From the NCBI GenBank assembly GCA_050253535.1, contig JBFWIW010000070.1:1-14300 (forward strand): a stretch of 14,300 nucleotides of DNA. The letters run 5' to 3'. The notes beneath the pieces were generated by a model. It was not told the DNA's origin and made no database searches. It was given only the letters and a program-made list of their open reading frames with translations. Made by a program: the position numbers and the translations under genes. The stretch is from JBFWIW01 sp050253535. Its GTDB lineage: Bacteria > Bacillota > Clostridia > Oscillospirales > Oscillospiraceae. Of the stretch, positions 1 to 7,326 are shown one piece after another (the first letter of the stretch is position 1; each line of letters begins with the position of its first letter).

Positions 1-47
1 ACAAAAGCGGCAATAAGCCGGAGAAGAATAAGGTAATTAAAGGCCAT
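1..47 (-). CDS. 5' end of an unidentified gene, cut by the window edge
   Basis: Only the first 15 codons are visible, reading MAFNYLILLRLIAAF from an ATG at 47-45 and running off the left edge. The stretch is hydrophobic with one Arg, as in a signal anchor or first membrane helix. The start is supported by an AGGGAG ribosome binding site 6 nt upstream and by an extended -10 promoter at 88-117. The gene is divergent from the flavodiiron gene, with 153 bases between them. The family cannot be named from so little sequence, and a chance ORF start is possible. Confidence 0.5.
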   Translation of the reverse strand, partial: MAFNYLILLRLIAAF

Positions 48-87
48 CTGTGACTCCCTCACTTTAATTTAATATTTTTTCGTATAT

Positions 88-117
88 ATTCTATCATGTC
101 CTTGAAGTGTCAGACAA
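88..117 (-). promoter_or_regulatory. Putative promoter of the left-edge gene
   Basis: Read on the minus strand, TTGTCT (117-112) is followed after 18 nt by TAGAAT (93-88). The -10 is preceded by TGA, giving an extended -10 (TGATAGAAT). It lies about 40 nt upstream of the ATG at 47. This is inferred from consensus only. Confidence 0.35.
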
Positions 118-131
118 GACGCAATAAATTA

Positions 132-160
132 TTGCTATGCGAGGGCCGCTGTGGTAATAT
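132..160 (+). promoter_or_regulatory. Putative sigma-A promoter of the flavodiiron gene
   Basis: TTGCTA (132-137), a 17-nt spacer and TAATAT (155-160) fit a vegetative promoter. Transcription would start near 167, leaving a short leader that holds the GGAGG ribosome binding site at 189-193. I see no clear operator dyad. A less good alternative is TTGAAG (102-107) with TAAATT (125-130). Confidence 0.5.
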
Positions 161-200
161 TTAATCATACGCAGTTGTATACGAAAATGGAGGCAAAACA

Positions 201-1412
201 ATGTACTGTGTCAGAAAAGTGACAAACGATATGTACTGGGTCGGCGGAAGCGACCGCAGGCTGGCTCTTTTTGAGAATGTATTTCCCATCCCCAGAGGGA
301 TTTCATATAATTCTTTTCTTGTCATGGACGAAAAAACCGTCCTGCTGGACACCGTGGACCGCGCCGTCTCAGGGGTATTTTTTGAAAATATAGCGCATGT
401 CCTCGACGGAAGGCCGCTTGACTATGTGGTCGTTAACCACATGGAACCCGACCACTGCGCAACGCTGGACGACCTTGTGCGCCGTTACCCCGGTGTAAAA
501 GTTGTCTGCAATCAGAAAACGATCGGCATGATTAAGCAGTTCTTTGATTTTGACATCGACTCGCGCGCTGTTTTAGTCAAAGAGGGCGATACTCTCACAA
601 CGGGCCGCCACACCTTTACCTTCATTATGGCACCGATGGTCCACTGGCCGGAGGTCATGGTGACTTATGACACCGCCGACAAAGTCCTCTACTCGGCCGA
701 CGCGTTTGGCACCTTCGGCGCGATTAATGGCAATCTCTTCGCAGACGAGGTCAATTTTGAGCGTGACTGGCTTGATGACTCGCGGCGCTATTATACCAAT
801 ATCGTCGGCAAATACGGTGCGCAGGTCCAAGCGCTCCTTAAAAAAGCGGCAGCGCTGGATATTGCGTATATCTGCCCGCTGCACGGCCCTGTCTGGCGTG
901 AAAACATCGGCTGGTATATAGAAAAATATCAGCGCTGGAGCACATGGACGCCGGAGGAAAATTCCGTAATGATCATATACGCCTCCGTTTATGGCCATAC
1001 CGAGAACGTCGCCGACATACTGGCGGTTAAGCTTGCGGAAAACGGCGTAAAAGACATCACTGTATATGACGTATCCAATACGCACCCGTCGGTTATCGTG
1101 TCAGAGGCGTTTAAGCGCAGCCATATCGTTATAGTTTCGACGACGTATAACGGCGGCATATTCTGCAATATGGAGACGGCGCTTTTGGACCTCAAGGCGC
1201 ACAGCCTGCAAAGCAGAACCGTTGCCGTCATCCAGAACGGCTCCTGGGCGCCGACGGCGCGTACCGGCATCAGCGAAATTCTTGCCGGAATGAAGAATAT
1301 CACCCTTTTGGACGACAACATAACCATCCGCTCCGCATTGAAGGAATGCCAGCTTGCGGAATTGAATGCCTTATGTGCGTCAATAATTGAAACCATGCCG
1401 AAGACGTGCTGA
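201..1412 (+). CDS. FprA-family A-type flavoprotein (flavodiiron protein)
   Basis: This is a cytoplasmic flavodiiron protein of 403 aa, the usual length for the two-domain class A form. The family reduces O2 to water and/or NO to N2O, with electrons from rubredoxin. The N-terminal metallo-beta-lactamase fold keeps the diiron ligands: HMEPDH (H80, E82, D84), H148 in MVHWPE, D167 in SADAFG and H228 in PLHGPVW. The HxExDH form separates it from zinc hydrolases, which have HxHxDH. The C-terminal flavodoxin domain starts near residue 255, with the FMN phosphate-loop region YASVYGHTENVA at 260-271. The ATG is preceded by GGAGG with 7 nt spacing. The rubredoxin gene follows after 33 nt and is almost certainly its redox partner on the same transcript. 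O2 versus NO preference cannot be read from sequence. Confidence 0.95.
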   Translation: MYCVRKVTNDMYWVGGSDRRLALFENVFPIPRGISYNSFLVMDEKTVLLDTVDRAVSGVFFENIAHVLDGRPLDYVVVNHMEPDHCATLDDLVRRYPGVKVVCNQKTIGMIKQFFDFDIDSRAVLVKEGDTLTTGRHTFTFIMAPMVHWPEVMVTYDTADKVLYSADAFGTFGAINGNLFADEVNFERDWLDDSRRYYTNIVGKYGAQVQALLKKAAALDIAYICPLHGPVWRENIGWYIEKYQRWSTWTPEENSVMIIYASVYGHTENVADILAVKLAENGVKDITVYDVSNTHPSVIVSEAFKRSHIVIVSTTYNGGIFCNMETALLDLKAHSLQSRTVAVIQNGSWAPTARTGISEILAGMKNITLLDDNITIRSALKECQLAELNALCASIIETMPKTC

Positions 1413-1445
1413 ATATCAGTTTTTAACAATAGAAAGGAGAAAAAT

Positions 1446-1604
1446 ATGAAGAATTATGTATGCGATCTCTGCGGTTATGTTTATGACGAGGCCGCAGGCG
1501 ACCCGGACAACGGTGTTGCGCCGGGCACAAAGTGGGAGGACGTCCCCGAAGATTGGGTATGCCCGGTCTGCGGTGCCGGCAAAGACAGTTTTTCCGAACA
1601 GTAA
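1446..1604 (+). CDS. Rubredoxin
   Basis: This small gene encodes 52 aa beginning MKNYVCDLCGYVYDEAAGDP. Two CxxCG knuckles (C6/C9 and C39/C42) form the Fe(SCys)4 site, and the residues between them (PDNGVAPGTKWEDVPEDW) are the canonical rubredoxin core. Length and spacing are typical. The start has AAAGGAG 6 nt upstream. It follows the flavodiiron gene by 33 nt and ends at a strong hairpin terminator, so the two form a bicistronic unit. Rubredoxin is the one-electron carrier that supplies flavodiiron proteins from an NAD(P)H:rubredoxin reductase; no such reductase gene is visible here. Confidence 0.97.
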   Translation: MKNYVCDLCGYVYDEAAGDPDNGVAPGTKWEDVPEDWVCPVCGAGKDSFSEQ

Positions 1605-1610
1605 ATAGTT

Positions 1611-1646
1611 AAAAATGCGGTCAGACTTTTGTCTGACCGCATTTTT
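1611..1646. terminator. Bidirectional intrinsic terminator between rubredoxin and fbp
   Basis: A perfect 16-bp stem (1611-1626 with 1631-1646) encloses a TTTT loop. The GC core (GCGGTCAGAC) is flanked by five A on the left and five T on the right, so it works as a terminator in both directions. It lies 7 nt after the rubredoxin stop and 10 nt after the fbp stop, serving both convergent genes. Confidence 0.93.
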
Positions 1647-1656
1647 AATATAAAAC

Positions 1657-3648
1657 TTACACCCTTCTCATGTCTTCCTTTATAAAACCGGCGCGATAAG
1701 CCCGGAGGAGGCTCTTTAAATCTTCCACGTTTTCCATTATGTCACATCCGAACTCTGTTTCCTCTATCCTTATACGTGACTCCATTCTGTCGAAAACGAC
1801 CCCCGTCGAGACTATGTCCTTGTTGGTCGCAATTGCGTCCTTCAGACCGACAAAGGGCTCATGTGCTGCGAGCGAAATCCCCCAGGAGTCGTAGATGAGC
1901 GTATAGCCGGCTATCCCCGTCGTCGGCTGATAGGCACGGCAGAATCCCCCGTCTATGACGATTAGGCGGCCGCCCGCCTTTATGGGATTTTCACCATCTT
2001 TCGTCTTTACCGGGATATGTCCGTTTATGATATGGCAGTGTGAGCCCTCAAGCCCGAACTCCCTGAGAATCCTCACGCAGACGTCCGCATCGCCCGAGTA
2101 ACTGTAATACGGGTTTTTAGGCTCCGCCCAGCTGGACTCGTCCTTTATGAGGCGGCGCTCCAATGTTGTGATATGGTCGCGCCCGAAAAGCGGCGAGTTG
2201 CGCCCGCACCATAAGAACCACAGAAAGTCCTTGCCACGCTGCCTGTCATGCGTCCCCTCTCTGGAGAAGTAACCCTGGCGCGCTATGGCCTCCGCGTGGT
2301 CAAGGAAGGCCTTTCCTGAGACGGTTTTGCCGGCCAGCGTGAATGACATGAAGCTCCCGTCTTTTTCCATTGGGATACTGCCGTGGAACAAAAGGTTCCC
2401 GTTGTAACACTTGTATAGGCCGCCCTTAGCGTACAGAAACCGCACATGGCGCTGGAGCTTCTCGCTGTTCATAAAGGCGGATTTGAGATGAGACATGACC
2501 TCCACCTCACCCGGAGAGAGGGTGAAAGGGTCATTTGGGTCTATGGTCGGGAAATCAGTGTCACGCAGGGGATACTTCTTGTCCCCCAGCTTTATGTTCC
2601 CCTTTTCATAATCTATTTTTTCAAGGAGCAGGCGGTCGTCCATTCGGAAGCAGGGATTGCGCTTTATGGTCTGCCCCTCCAGTTTGAACATTATGACGGC
2701 TATGGCTTTATGCATGCGCGCGCCCATCACGGTGTCGTTCGCCCGATAGGAATGCGCGTCGTAGGTGTTTTTTGTCTTGAAGCAGTCTGTTTTGCAGGCG
2801 GCGTAAGTCTCGTTCGCGAAAAGAGCGAGCGGGCGGAGACTGATTCCGTAGCCCGTCTCGATAACCTCCAGGTTGTTGTAGGTTATTGAATTGCTCAAAA
2901 CTGTCGCGATGCACGTCCGGCTTCCGGCGGCGGCGCCCATCCACAATGCGTCGTGGTTTCCCCACTGGATGTCGACCGAGTGGTGCTCCATGAGAAGATC
3001 CATAACGATATCGGCGCGCGGCCCTCGGTCAAAGATATCACCCACGATGTGGAGCCTGTCGACGACCATGCGCTTTATAAGCAGGCACAGCTCCTTTATA
3101 AAGTCCTCCGCACAGTCTATCTCTATTATAGTAGCTATTATATTGTCGTAATAATCACGCTTGTTGTTGACTTCATAATTCGTATTGAGCAGTTCGTCGA
3201 TAATATAGGCATACCCCGGCGGCAGGGCCTTTCTTACCTTTGAGCGCGTATATTTGGATGAGGCGAAGCGACATATGTCGAAGAGACGATAAAGCGTCAG
3301 CCTGTACCACTCGTTTATATCCTCGATACTGTCGCGTATCTCATCCAGCTTCTCCTTGGGATAATATATCAGCGTCGCGAGCTGGGCGCGCTCCTCCCTG
3401 GCCAGTGTGTTTTCGAAAAGCGCGTCCACCTTTTTACGAACGGCGCCGGATGCGCTGTTTCGAATATGAATGAACGCCTCATGTTCACCGTGAAGATCGG
3501 ACATAAAGTGCTCCGTCCCCTTCGGCAGATGGAGAATGGCCTGAAGGTTAATAATCTCGGTAATCGCCGCCTGCGCGGTGGGATACTGTTTTGCGAGCAT
3601 CCGCAGGTGGTGTAACTCGCGCTGGTCATATTCTGAAAGATCGGTCAT
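1657..3648 (-). CDS. fbp: Fructose-1,6-bisphosphatase, class III
   Basis: The product (663 aa) hydrolyses fructose-1,6-bisphosphate to fructose-6-phosphate, the committed gluconeogenic step. It is the Firmicutes-type enzyme of the calcineurin-like metallophosphatase superfamily, about 640-670 aa in Bacillus and clostridia. The metal motifs appear in order: SDLHGE (50-55), GDIFDRGP (203-210), GNHD (230-233) and NGHIPV (542-547). The frame stays open upstream to 3714, but I chose the ATG at 3648. It has AAAGGAG 10 nt upstream, the protein start MTDLSEYDQRELHHLRMLAK resembles the family N-terminus, and a promoter covers the longer start. It is monocistronic by layout, with its own promoter and a shared terminator. 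Family members are often allosterically controlled (PEP, AMP), which is not readable here. Confidence 0.95.
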   Translation of the reverse strand: MTDLSEYDQRELHHLRMLAKQYPTAQAAITEIINLQAILHLPKGTEHFMSDLHGEHEAFIHIRNSASGAVRKKVDALFENTLAREERAQLATLIYYPKEKLDEIRDSIEDINEWYRLTLYRLFDICRFASSKYTRSKVRKALPPGYAYIIDELLNTNYEVNNKRDYYDNIIATIIEIDCAEDFIKELCLLIKRMVVDRLHIVGDIFDRGPRADIVMDLLMEHHSVDIQWGNHDALWMGAAAGSRTCIATVLSNSITYNNLEVIETGYGISLRPLALFANETYAACKTDCFKTKNTYDAHSYRANDTVMGARMHKAIAVIMFKLEGQTIKRNPCFRMDDRLLLEKIDYEKGNIKLGDKKYPLRDTDFPTIDPNDPFTLSPGEVEVMSHLKSAFMNSEKLQRHVRFLYAKGGLYKCYNGNLLFHGSIPMEKDGSFMSFTLAGKTVSGKAFLDHAEAIARQGYFSREGTHDRQRGKDFLWFLWCGRNSPLFGRDHITTLERRLIKDESSWAEPKNPYYSYSGDADVCVRILREFGLEGSHCHIINGHIPVKTKDGENPIKAGGRLIVIDGGFCRAYQPTTGIAGYTLIYDSWGISLAAHEPFVGLKDAIATNKDIVSTGVVFDRMESRIRIEETEFGCDIMENVEDLKSLLRAYRAGFIKEDMRRV

Positions 3649-3685
3649 TCGTTTCCGGCTCCTTTCCACGGCAGTTGTTTTAATG

Positions 3686-3714
3686 ATTATCCCATAGGCT
3701 AAATTACAGGGCAA
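3686..3714 (-). promoter_or_regulatory. Putative sigma-A promoter of fbp
   Basis: On the minus strand TTGCCC (3714-3709), 17 nt, then GATAAT (3691-3686), with predicted initiation near 3679 and a leader of about 30 nt containing the AAAGGAG site at 3659-3665. It overlaps the upstream in-frame ATG at 3714, which argues against that start. Confidence 0.55.
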
Positions 3715-3861
3715 TCCGATTTTGTCGAAAAAATACCGTACCCCGTTGCAAAGCAGCCGCTAAGGCGCCAAAACAGCGGGTGGCAAAATATTTATCCACA
3801 TAATTTTTCCAGGTAAACGCCTCTTTTGGCGTCCCTAGTGCAAACATAATATAAATGCAGT

Positions 3862-3892
3862 GCGTTTGGATTTTACAAACAAGGTCCAACGC
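3862..3892 (-). terminator. Possible weak terminator hairpin after the CorA-like gene
   Basis: Eight base pairs form between 3862-3870 (GCGTTTGGA) and 3885-3892 (TCCAACGC) with one bulged T and a 14-nt loop. It begins 9 nt after the CorA-like stop codon. In the minus direction it is followed by ACTGCATTTATATTATG, which is not a clean U tract, so termination is uncertain. A smaller 5-bp hairpin with a 6-nt loop lies at 3817-3832. Confidence 0.3.
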
Positions 3893-3900
3893 TTATATGT

Positions 3901-4839
3901 TTACAGTATTTTCTTACGCTTGCACCACCAAAGACCGACGATAACAATGGCTATACACAGGAGCAGAACCATTGGATATGCAAATGCCCATCTGAGTTCC
4001 GGCATGTGCTCGAAGTTCATGCCGTACCAGCCGGTAACGAGCGTCAATGGGAGAAAAATCGTCGTCACTACAGTGAATAACTTCATCACTTGATTGAGTC
4101 GGATATCCATCTGCGCCTGATAGGATTCCCTGACTTGAGCAGCCGTATCACGAAGCATGCGGACGTTGTCCGCTATGCGCGAAACGCGGTCGGTGAACAG
4201 CTTGAAATAGCGAAGCGAAACGTCCCCAAATAAATCGTTCTCGTCGGCAAGCAGATCCTGACCAAGCGTATAAAGCTGCTCATAATAGCTGTGCAGGTGA
4301 AGCAGCTTCCGGCGCAGGGCGGAAAACCTCTCGTTGAAGCCGTCCGTCTTGCCCTCCAGTACCTGCTTGTCCATTGCATCTATCAGCCTCTCGAGTGTTT
4401 CGATGGCGTTGTTGCCCGAAAGTACCAGTCTGTTCAAAAACGAAAAAACGAGACGCTCAAGCGTAACGTCGGAGCTTGCCGACACTTTTTCAGGGCCGGC
4501 GATAAGTTCTTTTCTGCTCTCCTGGCTATCGGGGTCAAGAGCGACTATGAGAAAGAGGTTCCGTTTAATAAAAAACGCGGCGCGTCTGCCCCAAATGGGT
4601 TCGTCCCCCTTCTTCATCGCGTCAAGCACGCAGAAACTGTAATTGTCATAAACAGCAAGGCTGTTTTTCCTGTGCCTTTCGAAGGAACGGCACAGCTCAA
4701 CATTGGCTTCAGAGAACCCTAATTTGCTATAGCACCCCTCAAGCTCGGTAAGGTCCATGATGCTTATGCACAACGCGTCTCCACACTCTTCTTTTCCCGC
4801 GGGCAGTTCCCGCAGGCCGTTTTCGATCCTGTAAAACAT
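3901..4839 (-). CDS. CorA-family divalent metal (Mg2+/Co2+) transporter
   Basis: This 312-aa inner-membrane protein belongs to the CorA/2-TM-GxN family, which forms pentameric channels for Mg2+ and sometimes other divalent metals. A long soluble N-terminal part, rich in charged helices, covers residues 1 to about 245. It is followed by two C-terminal membrane helices (about 252-271 and 284-303). The signature YGMNFEHMPE follows TM1, with the GMN triad at 273-275. The C-terminus ends in a basic tail (CKRKKIL), as expected for a cytoplasmic end. The ATG is preceded by GGAGGAAAGGTGA. The gene lies 118 nt downstream of the ACT-MBL gene and 252 nt upstream of fbp. I see no M-box-like leader in the short upstream gap, so magnesium-riboswitch control is not supported. 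Specificity for Mg2+ rather than another metal is inference. Confidence 0.9.
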   Translation of the reverse strand: MFYRIENGLRELPAGKEECGDALCISIMDLTELEGCYSKLGFSEANVELCRSFERHRKNSLAVYDNYSFCVLDAMKKGDEPIWGRRAAFFIKRNLFLIVALDPDSQESRKELIAGPEKVSASSDVTLERLVFSFLNRLVLSGNNAIETLERLIDAMDKQVLEGKTDGFNERFSALRRKLLHLHSYYEQLYTLGQDLLADENDLFGDVSLRYFKLFTDRVSRIADNVRMLRDTAAQVRESYQAQMDIRLNQVMKLFTVVTTIFLPLTLVTGWYGMNFEHMPELRWAFAYPMVLLLCIAIVIVGLWWCKRKKIL

Positions 4840-4957
4840 AAAGTCACCTTTCCTCCGGTATTAAACTTCCGAAAGCGCCGCGTTCAAAACACGCTTTGAA
4901 TATAGATAGGCGAAGTGAAGCACACGAACGCCAATTATGTTTACAATTATGTGCCTT

Positions 4958-6025
4958 TCACTCTGTCGGCATAATTTGCCCTCCGGCAGTTCGCAGCGCT
5001 TCGAGTCTGTCGTTTATTAAAACCGAAACCGGGCCATGTCCGCCGCAGACGATGCAGCGCCTCCCGCTCTCTTTCTGCATCCTGTTTATGAGGCTGATAA
5101 TTTCTTTCCTCGTCCGGGTCGCCTTCTGCGAGTCCACATTAACGCTTTTCACCAGATAGGGCGCTATTGAATTGAAATATTTTACGTCCTCGGAAAAGTC
5201 GTCAATGTTGACAAGGTTGTCCCCGGTGAAAACGATTCCGGCCTCTTCCGAGGCGTAGATCATCTCGCCGCCCAGATGTCCGCCGCTGCCCTCCAGAATG
5301 TCAAAAGTGATATCCTCAATCGAGAGCTCGCCTATTTTCAACAATTTATCATGCTCTTTCGGCGTGTCTCTGTCGAAGATCACCGCGTTTTCAAGAGACG
5401 GAGGATTATAATTCGAAATAATGCGGGAGAGCCTGCTGTACCCGAAACCGAATTCTTCCGTCTCTCTGTAATCCAAAATGCCGTCTTTTTGCCGTTTCAG
5501 ACTCTCGCAGCTCTTTTCATTAAGAAATAATACCGCGTCGCCGATCTCAGACAAAAGGCCGCAGTGGTCAACGTCCGCATGCGTCACATAAATCATTTTG
5601 GCGCGATCATCCCAGTCCGGTATCAGCTCACGGAATATTTTCAGCGTTTCATCCTTATAAAGCGCATAGCCNNNNNNNNNNNNNNNNNNNNNNNNNNNNN
5701 NNNNNNNNNNNNNNNNNNNNNNNNNNNNNNNNNNNNNNNNNNNNNNNNNNNNNNNNNNNNNNNNNNNNNNNATGATGATCTCCACCGTGATCACGCTGAT
5801 TTCCGGGATCTTTTCTTCCAGGTAGCCTATTCCGTCGAGCTCGTCGCTGATTTTTAAAAGGGATTCCTCTTCAGCGACGGCGTCAATGAAGAGGGTCTTC
5901 AGGTCCACCGCCTTGTTATAGCTCACGCGCACGATATTGCCGTTATATTTATAAATGATTTTAGCCGCTACCAGAAAAGCACCCGTTTTGTCCGGCATGG
6001 TGGTTACAAAAGTTTTTCTTTTCAT
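4958..6025 (-). CDS. ACT-domain plus metallo-beta-lactamase fold protein, interrupted by a gap
   Basis: Two parts lie in one frame across a 100-N gap. The first 84 residues (KRKTFVTTMPDKTGAFLVAAKIIYKYNGNIVRVS...) look like an ACT domain, a small ligand-binding or dimerising module. After the gap come 237 residues of a metallo-beta-lactamase fold: THADVDHCG (5581-5564), GSGGHLGGE, VFTGDNL and VCGGHGPV. These supply the usual metal-binding loops, except that the first motif is H-x-D-x-D-H and not HxHxDH. The substrate is unknown; hydrolase or oxidoreductase chemistry are both possible. The ATG has a GGAG-type site in GCCGGAGATGG about 10 nt upstream. The prepilin-like gene ends 39 nt before it, so they may share a transcript. 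Residue numbering after the gap is not real, and frame continuity across it is unproven. The fusion could in principle be two genes joined by the scaffold. Confidence 0.75.
   Translation of the reverse strand: MKRKTFVTTMPDKTGAFLVAAKIIYKYNGNIVRVSYNKAVDLKTLFIDAVAEEESLLKISDELDGIGYLEEKIPEISVITVEIIXXXXXXXXXXXXXXXXXXXXXXXXXXXXXXXXXXGYALYKDETLKIFRELIPDWDDRAKMIYVTHADVDHCGLLSEIGDAVLFLNEKSCESLKRQKDGILDYRETEEFGFGYSRLSRIISNYNPPSLENAVIFDRDTPKEHDKLLKIGELSIEDITFDILEGSGGHLGGEMIYASEEAGIVFTGDNLVNIDDFSEDVKYFNSIAPYLVKSVNVDSQKATRTRKEIISLINRMQKESGRRCIVCGGHGPVSVLINDRLEALRTAGGQIMPTE
5672..5771. other. Assembly gap of 100 N
   Basis: Exactly 100 unknown bases, the conventional placeholder for a scaffold gap of unknown size. 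It removes the junction between the ACT and metallo-beta-lactamase parts, including the first strand of the latter. Confidence 0.98.
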
Positions 6026-6064
6026 CAGAATTCCATCTCCGGCTTAATATCCGGCTCCTGTTAC

Positions 6065-6844
6065 TTATGGTACAAGCTGTACCCAGTTGCCTCCGGTCGT
6101 GGGGAGCGCATCATAAGCATTATCAGAACCAAGAAAGACAAAAGACATGTCGTTTTCATAAAATACCACACCGTTAGTGAGCGGTGGCGTCCACGAGTCG
6201 TCACTATTGTGATTCATCATATTTAATGTCGCGGCGGTCGAATCGAAATGCTGCATAAAACCGACCCCTCCCGGATTGGTGCTGAAGGTCACTCCGGCGC
6301 TTGTGCTCAGCCAGTTGTCGTTTCCCGCAACATAGGTCTCCCCGTTATAGACGTAGACCTTTCCCTTATTGACACTTACTCCGCCCGAGCCAGAAGACGC
6401 GGCGGCTGAACACAGATCCTCCCAGCTGCCAAGGGTGATATTCCCGAAAATCACATCTCCCGCAACCAGCGTATCCGTGTCGCCGCCCGTACCGCCGCCA
6501 GAGCCGCCGGTTTCGCCGCTGCCGATCGCGCCGTGCACGGAACAGACGAGCTGCCCGTCCACCACCGAAAATGTGCCGCCGGACGGACATGTAAGACCGG
6601 CAAGATCCTGAGTCATTACGGGATATTCGCCGTTTATTGCCTGCTCAAGCGTATAATCACCCGTCTCAAATACCATGTTCATTTTATACGAGCGCATGAA
6701 TATCACGCGGTTCGCCTCGCATGCGACCGCTTTGGCGCGGTCTAATTGCCCGGTTAAAGACGGTATCCCCACAGCTGTGAGAATACCGATAATTGCGACA
6801 ACTATCAGCATTTCAACCAGAGTAAAGCCCTTGTTATTTCTCAC
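6065..6844 (-). CDS. Type IV prepilin-like protein with Gly-rich linker and extra C-terminal domain
   Basis: The product (259 aa) begins MRNNKGFTLVEMLIVVAIIG, a textbook class III signal. Prepilin peptidase would cut after G6, leaving F as N-methylated residue 1 and Glu at +5, followed by a hydrophobic helix to about residue 28. I chose the GTG at 6844, with AGGGG 7 nt upstream, over an in-frame TTG at 6880 that would add 12 residues before the leader. Residues 29-105 end in a Cys pair (C86 in TCPSGG, C101 in CSVHG), a pattern I associate with Firmicutes pseudopilins. A linker (GSGETGGSGGGTGG, about 108-121) joins a further ~135-residue part containing GKVYVYNGETYVAG and ending NWVQLVP. That part resembles no family I can name and could be an adhesive or carbohydrate-binding module. 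No assembly ATPase or peptidase gene is nearby, so pilus versus secretion-system role is open. Confidence 0.85.
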   Translation of the reverse strand: MRNNKGFTLVEMLIVVAIIGILTAVGIPSLTGQLDRAKAVACEANRVIFMRSYKMNMVFETGDYTLEQAINGEYPVMTQDLAGLTCPSGGTFSVVDGQLVCSVHGAIGSGETGGSGGGTGGDTDTLVAGDVIFGNITLGSWEDLCSAAASSGSGGVSVNKGKVYVYNGETYVAGNDNWLSTSAGVTFSTNPGGVGFMQHFDSTAATLNMMNHNSDDSWTPPLTNGVVFYENDMSFVFLGSDNAYDALPTTGGNWVQLVP

Positions 6845-6930
6845 ATCTCCACCCCTCTCAAGTCCTATTCGACTTGGCAACTTTTTTTAATAAAATTTTG
6901 TGAACCTGTTTTCTATATGATATTGTCTTG

Positions 6931-6958
6931 ATATTATTAAGTAATTATCGGAAGGCAA
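6931..6958 (-). promoter_or_regulatory. Putative promoter of the prepilin-like gene
   Basis: On the minus strand TTGCCT (6958-6953), 16 nt, TAATAT (6936-6931). Initiation near 6924 would give an AT-rich leader of about 80 nt before the GTG start. The match is by consensus only, in a region where chance AT-rich matches are common. Confidence 0.35.
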
Positions 6959-7140
6959 CGGTATAATTCCATACTTCTTCGTTTTTACTATAACATAACA
7001 GAAGTTTATTTGGAAGACTCTTCCCATTATTTTAATCCGTCTGCTCAGCTCGGGCAGGATATTGCTAATACCGCCTTTTTTAACGCTTATAATTGCCCCG
7101 CCAAATGGCTTTCACGGTATATTATAATCAGTTACCTTCC

Positions 7141-7191
7141 TATGAATAAAGTGACATCCTCCCGGCAAAAGAGGATGTCACTTTATTCATA
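7141..7191. repeat. Perfect 21-bp inverted repeat, probable bidirectional terminator
   Basis: Arms 7141-7161 and 7171-7191 are exact reverse complements around a 9-nt loop (CCGGCAAAA). The core GTGACATCCTC is flanked by AAA on one side and TTTATT on the other. It lies about 135 nt downstream of the diguanylate cyclase stop (minus direction) and upstream of the prepilin gene, so it could end cyclase transcription. The T tract is short and broken, hence a palindromic mobile repeat or a protein-binding site is also possible. Confidence 0.7.
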
Positions 7192-7326
7192 TCGATTATC
7201 CTCACCCCGGCCGGTCTGTTCAGAGCGCCGTCTAAATTTAAAAACCGGATACTGACTTGCTCAGAAATACCGCGGTGAACGCACCCTAAGGCCAAACATC
7301 ACTATCTTATCCCCCGGTACCGGCTT

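Larger units (their letters stand above)
6881..7326. other. Intergenic region of about 450 bases between prepilin and diguanylate cyclase genes
   Basis: I see no convincing gene here. It contains a promoter-like sequence for the prepilin gene (6931-6958) and a perfect 21-bp inverted repeat (7141-7191). A smaller nested dyad has ATACCG (7068-7073) facing CGGTAT (7115-7120) around a GCCAAATGGC mini-hairpin. The stretch was checked by eye for a c-di-GMP riboswitch ahead of the pilin gene, and the conserved GGGACGCAAAGCC-type core was not found. Candidate ORFs are short and lack ribosome binding sites. Confidence 0.6.

Noticed and set aside
573..1085. 170-codon minus-strand ORF inside the flavodiiron gene
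   Set aside because: It is antisense to a gene with complete family motifs, has no ribosome binding site and resembles nothing. It is a by-product of codon bias, as are the other antisense frames inside fbp (2446-2889) and the CorA-like gene (4291-4722).
3649..3714. Upstream extension of fbp by 22 codons
   Set aside because: The ATG at 3714 lies on the predicted -35 box and has no ribosome binding site, whereas the ATG at 3648 has AAAGGAG at good spacing and a family-like N-terminus.
3704..3889. 61-codon minus-strand ORF between the CorA-like gene and fbp
   Set aside because: No ribosome binding site and unlike any protein I know; it overlaps the fbp promoter and hairpin sequences.
4840..4957. 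M-box magnesium riboswitch before the CorA-like gene
   Set aside because: The spacer is only 118 bases, shorter than an M-box plus expression platform, and shows no matching core.
6845..7326. Possible c-di-GMP riboswitch upstream of the pilin-like gene
   Set aside because: The expected conserved core (GGGACGCAAAGCC-like, with GCANAGGGNAAACC) is not present on the minus strand. The dyads found there do not fit the fold.
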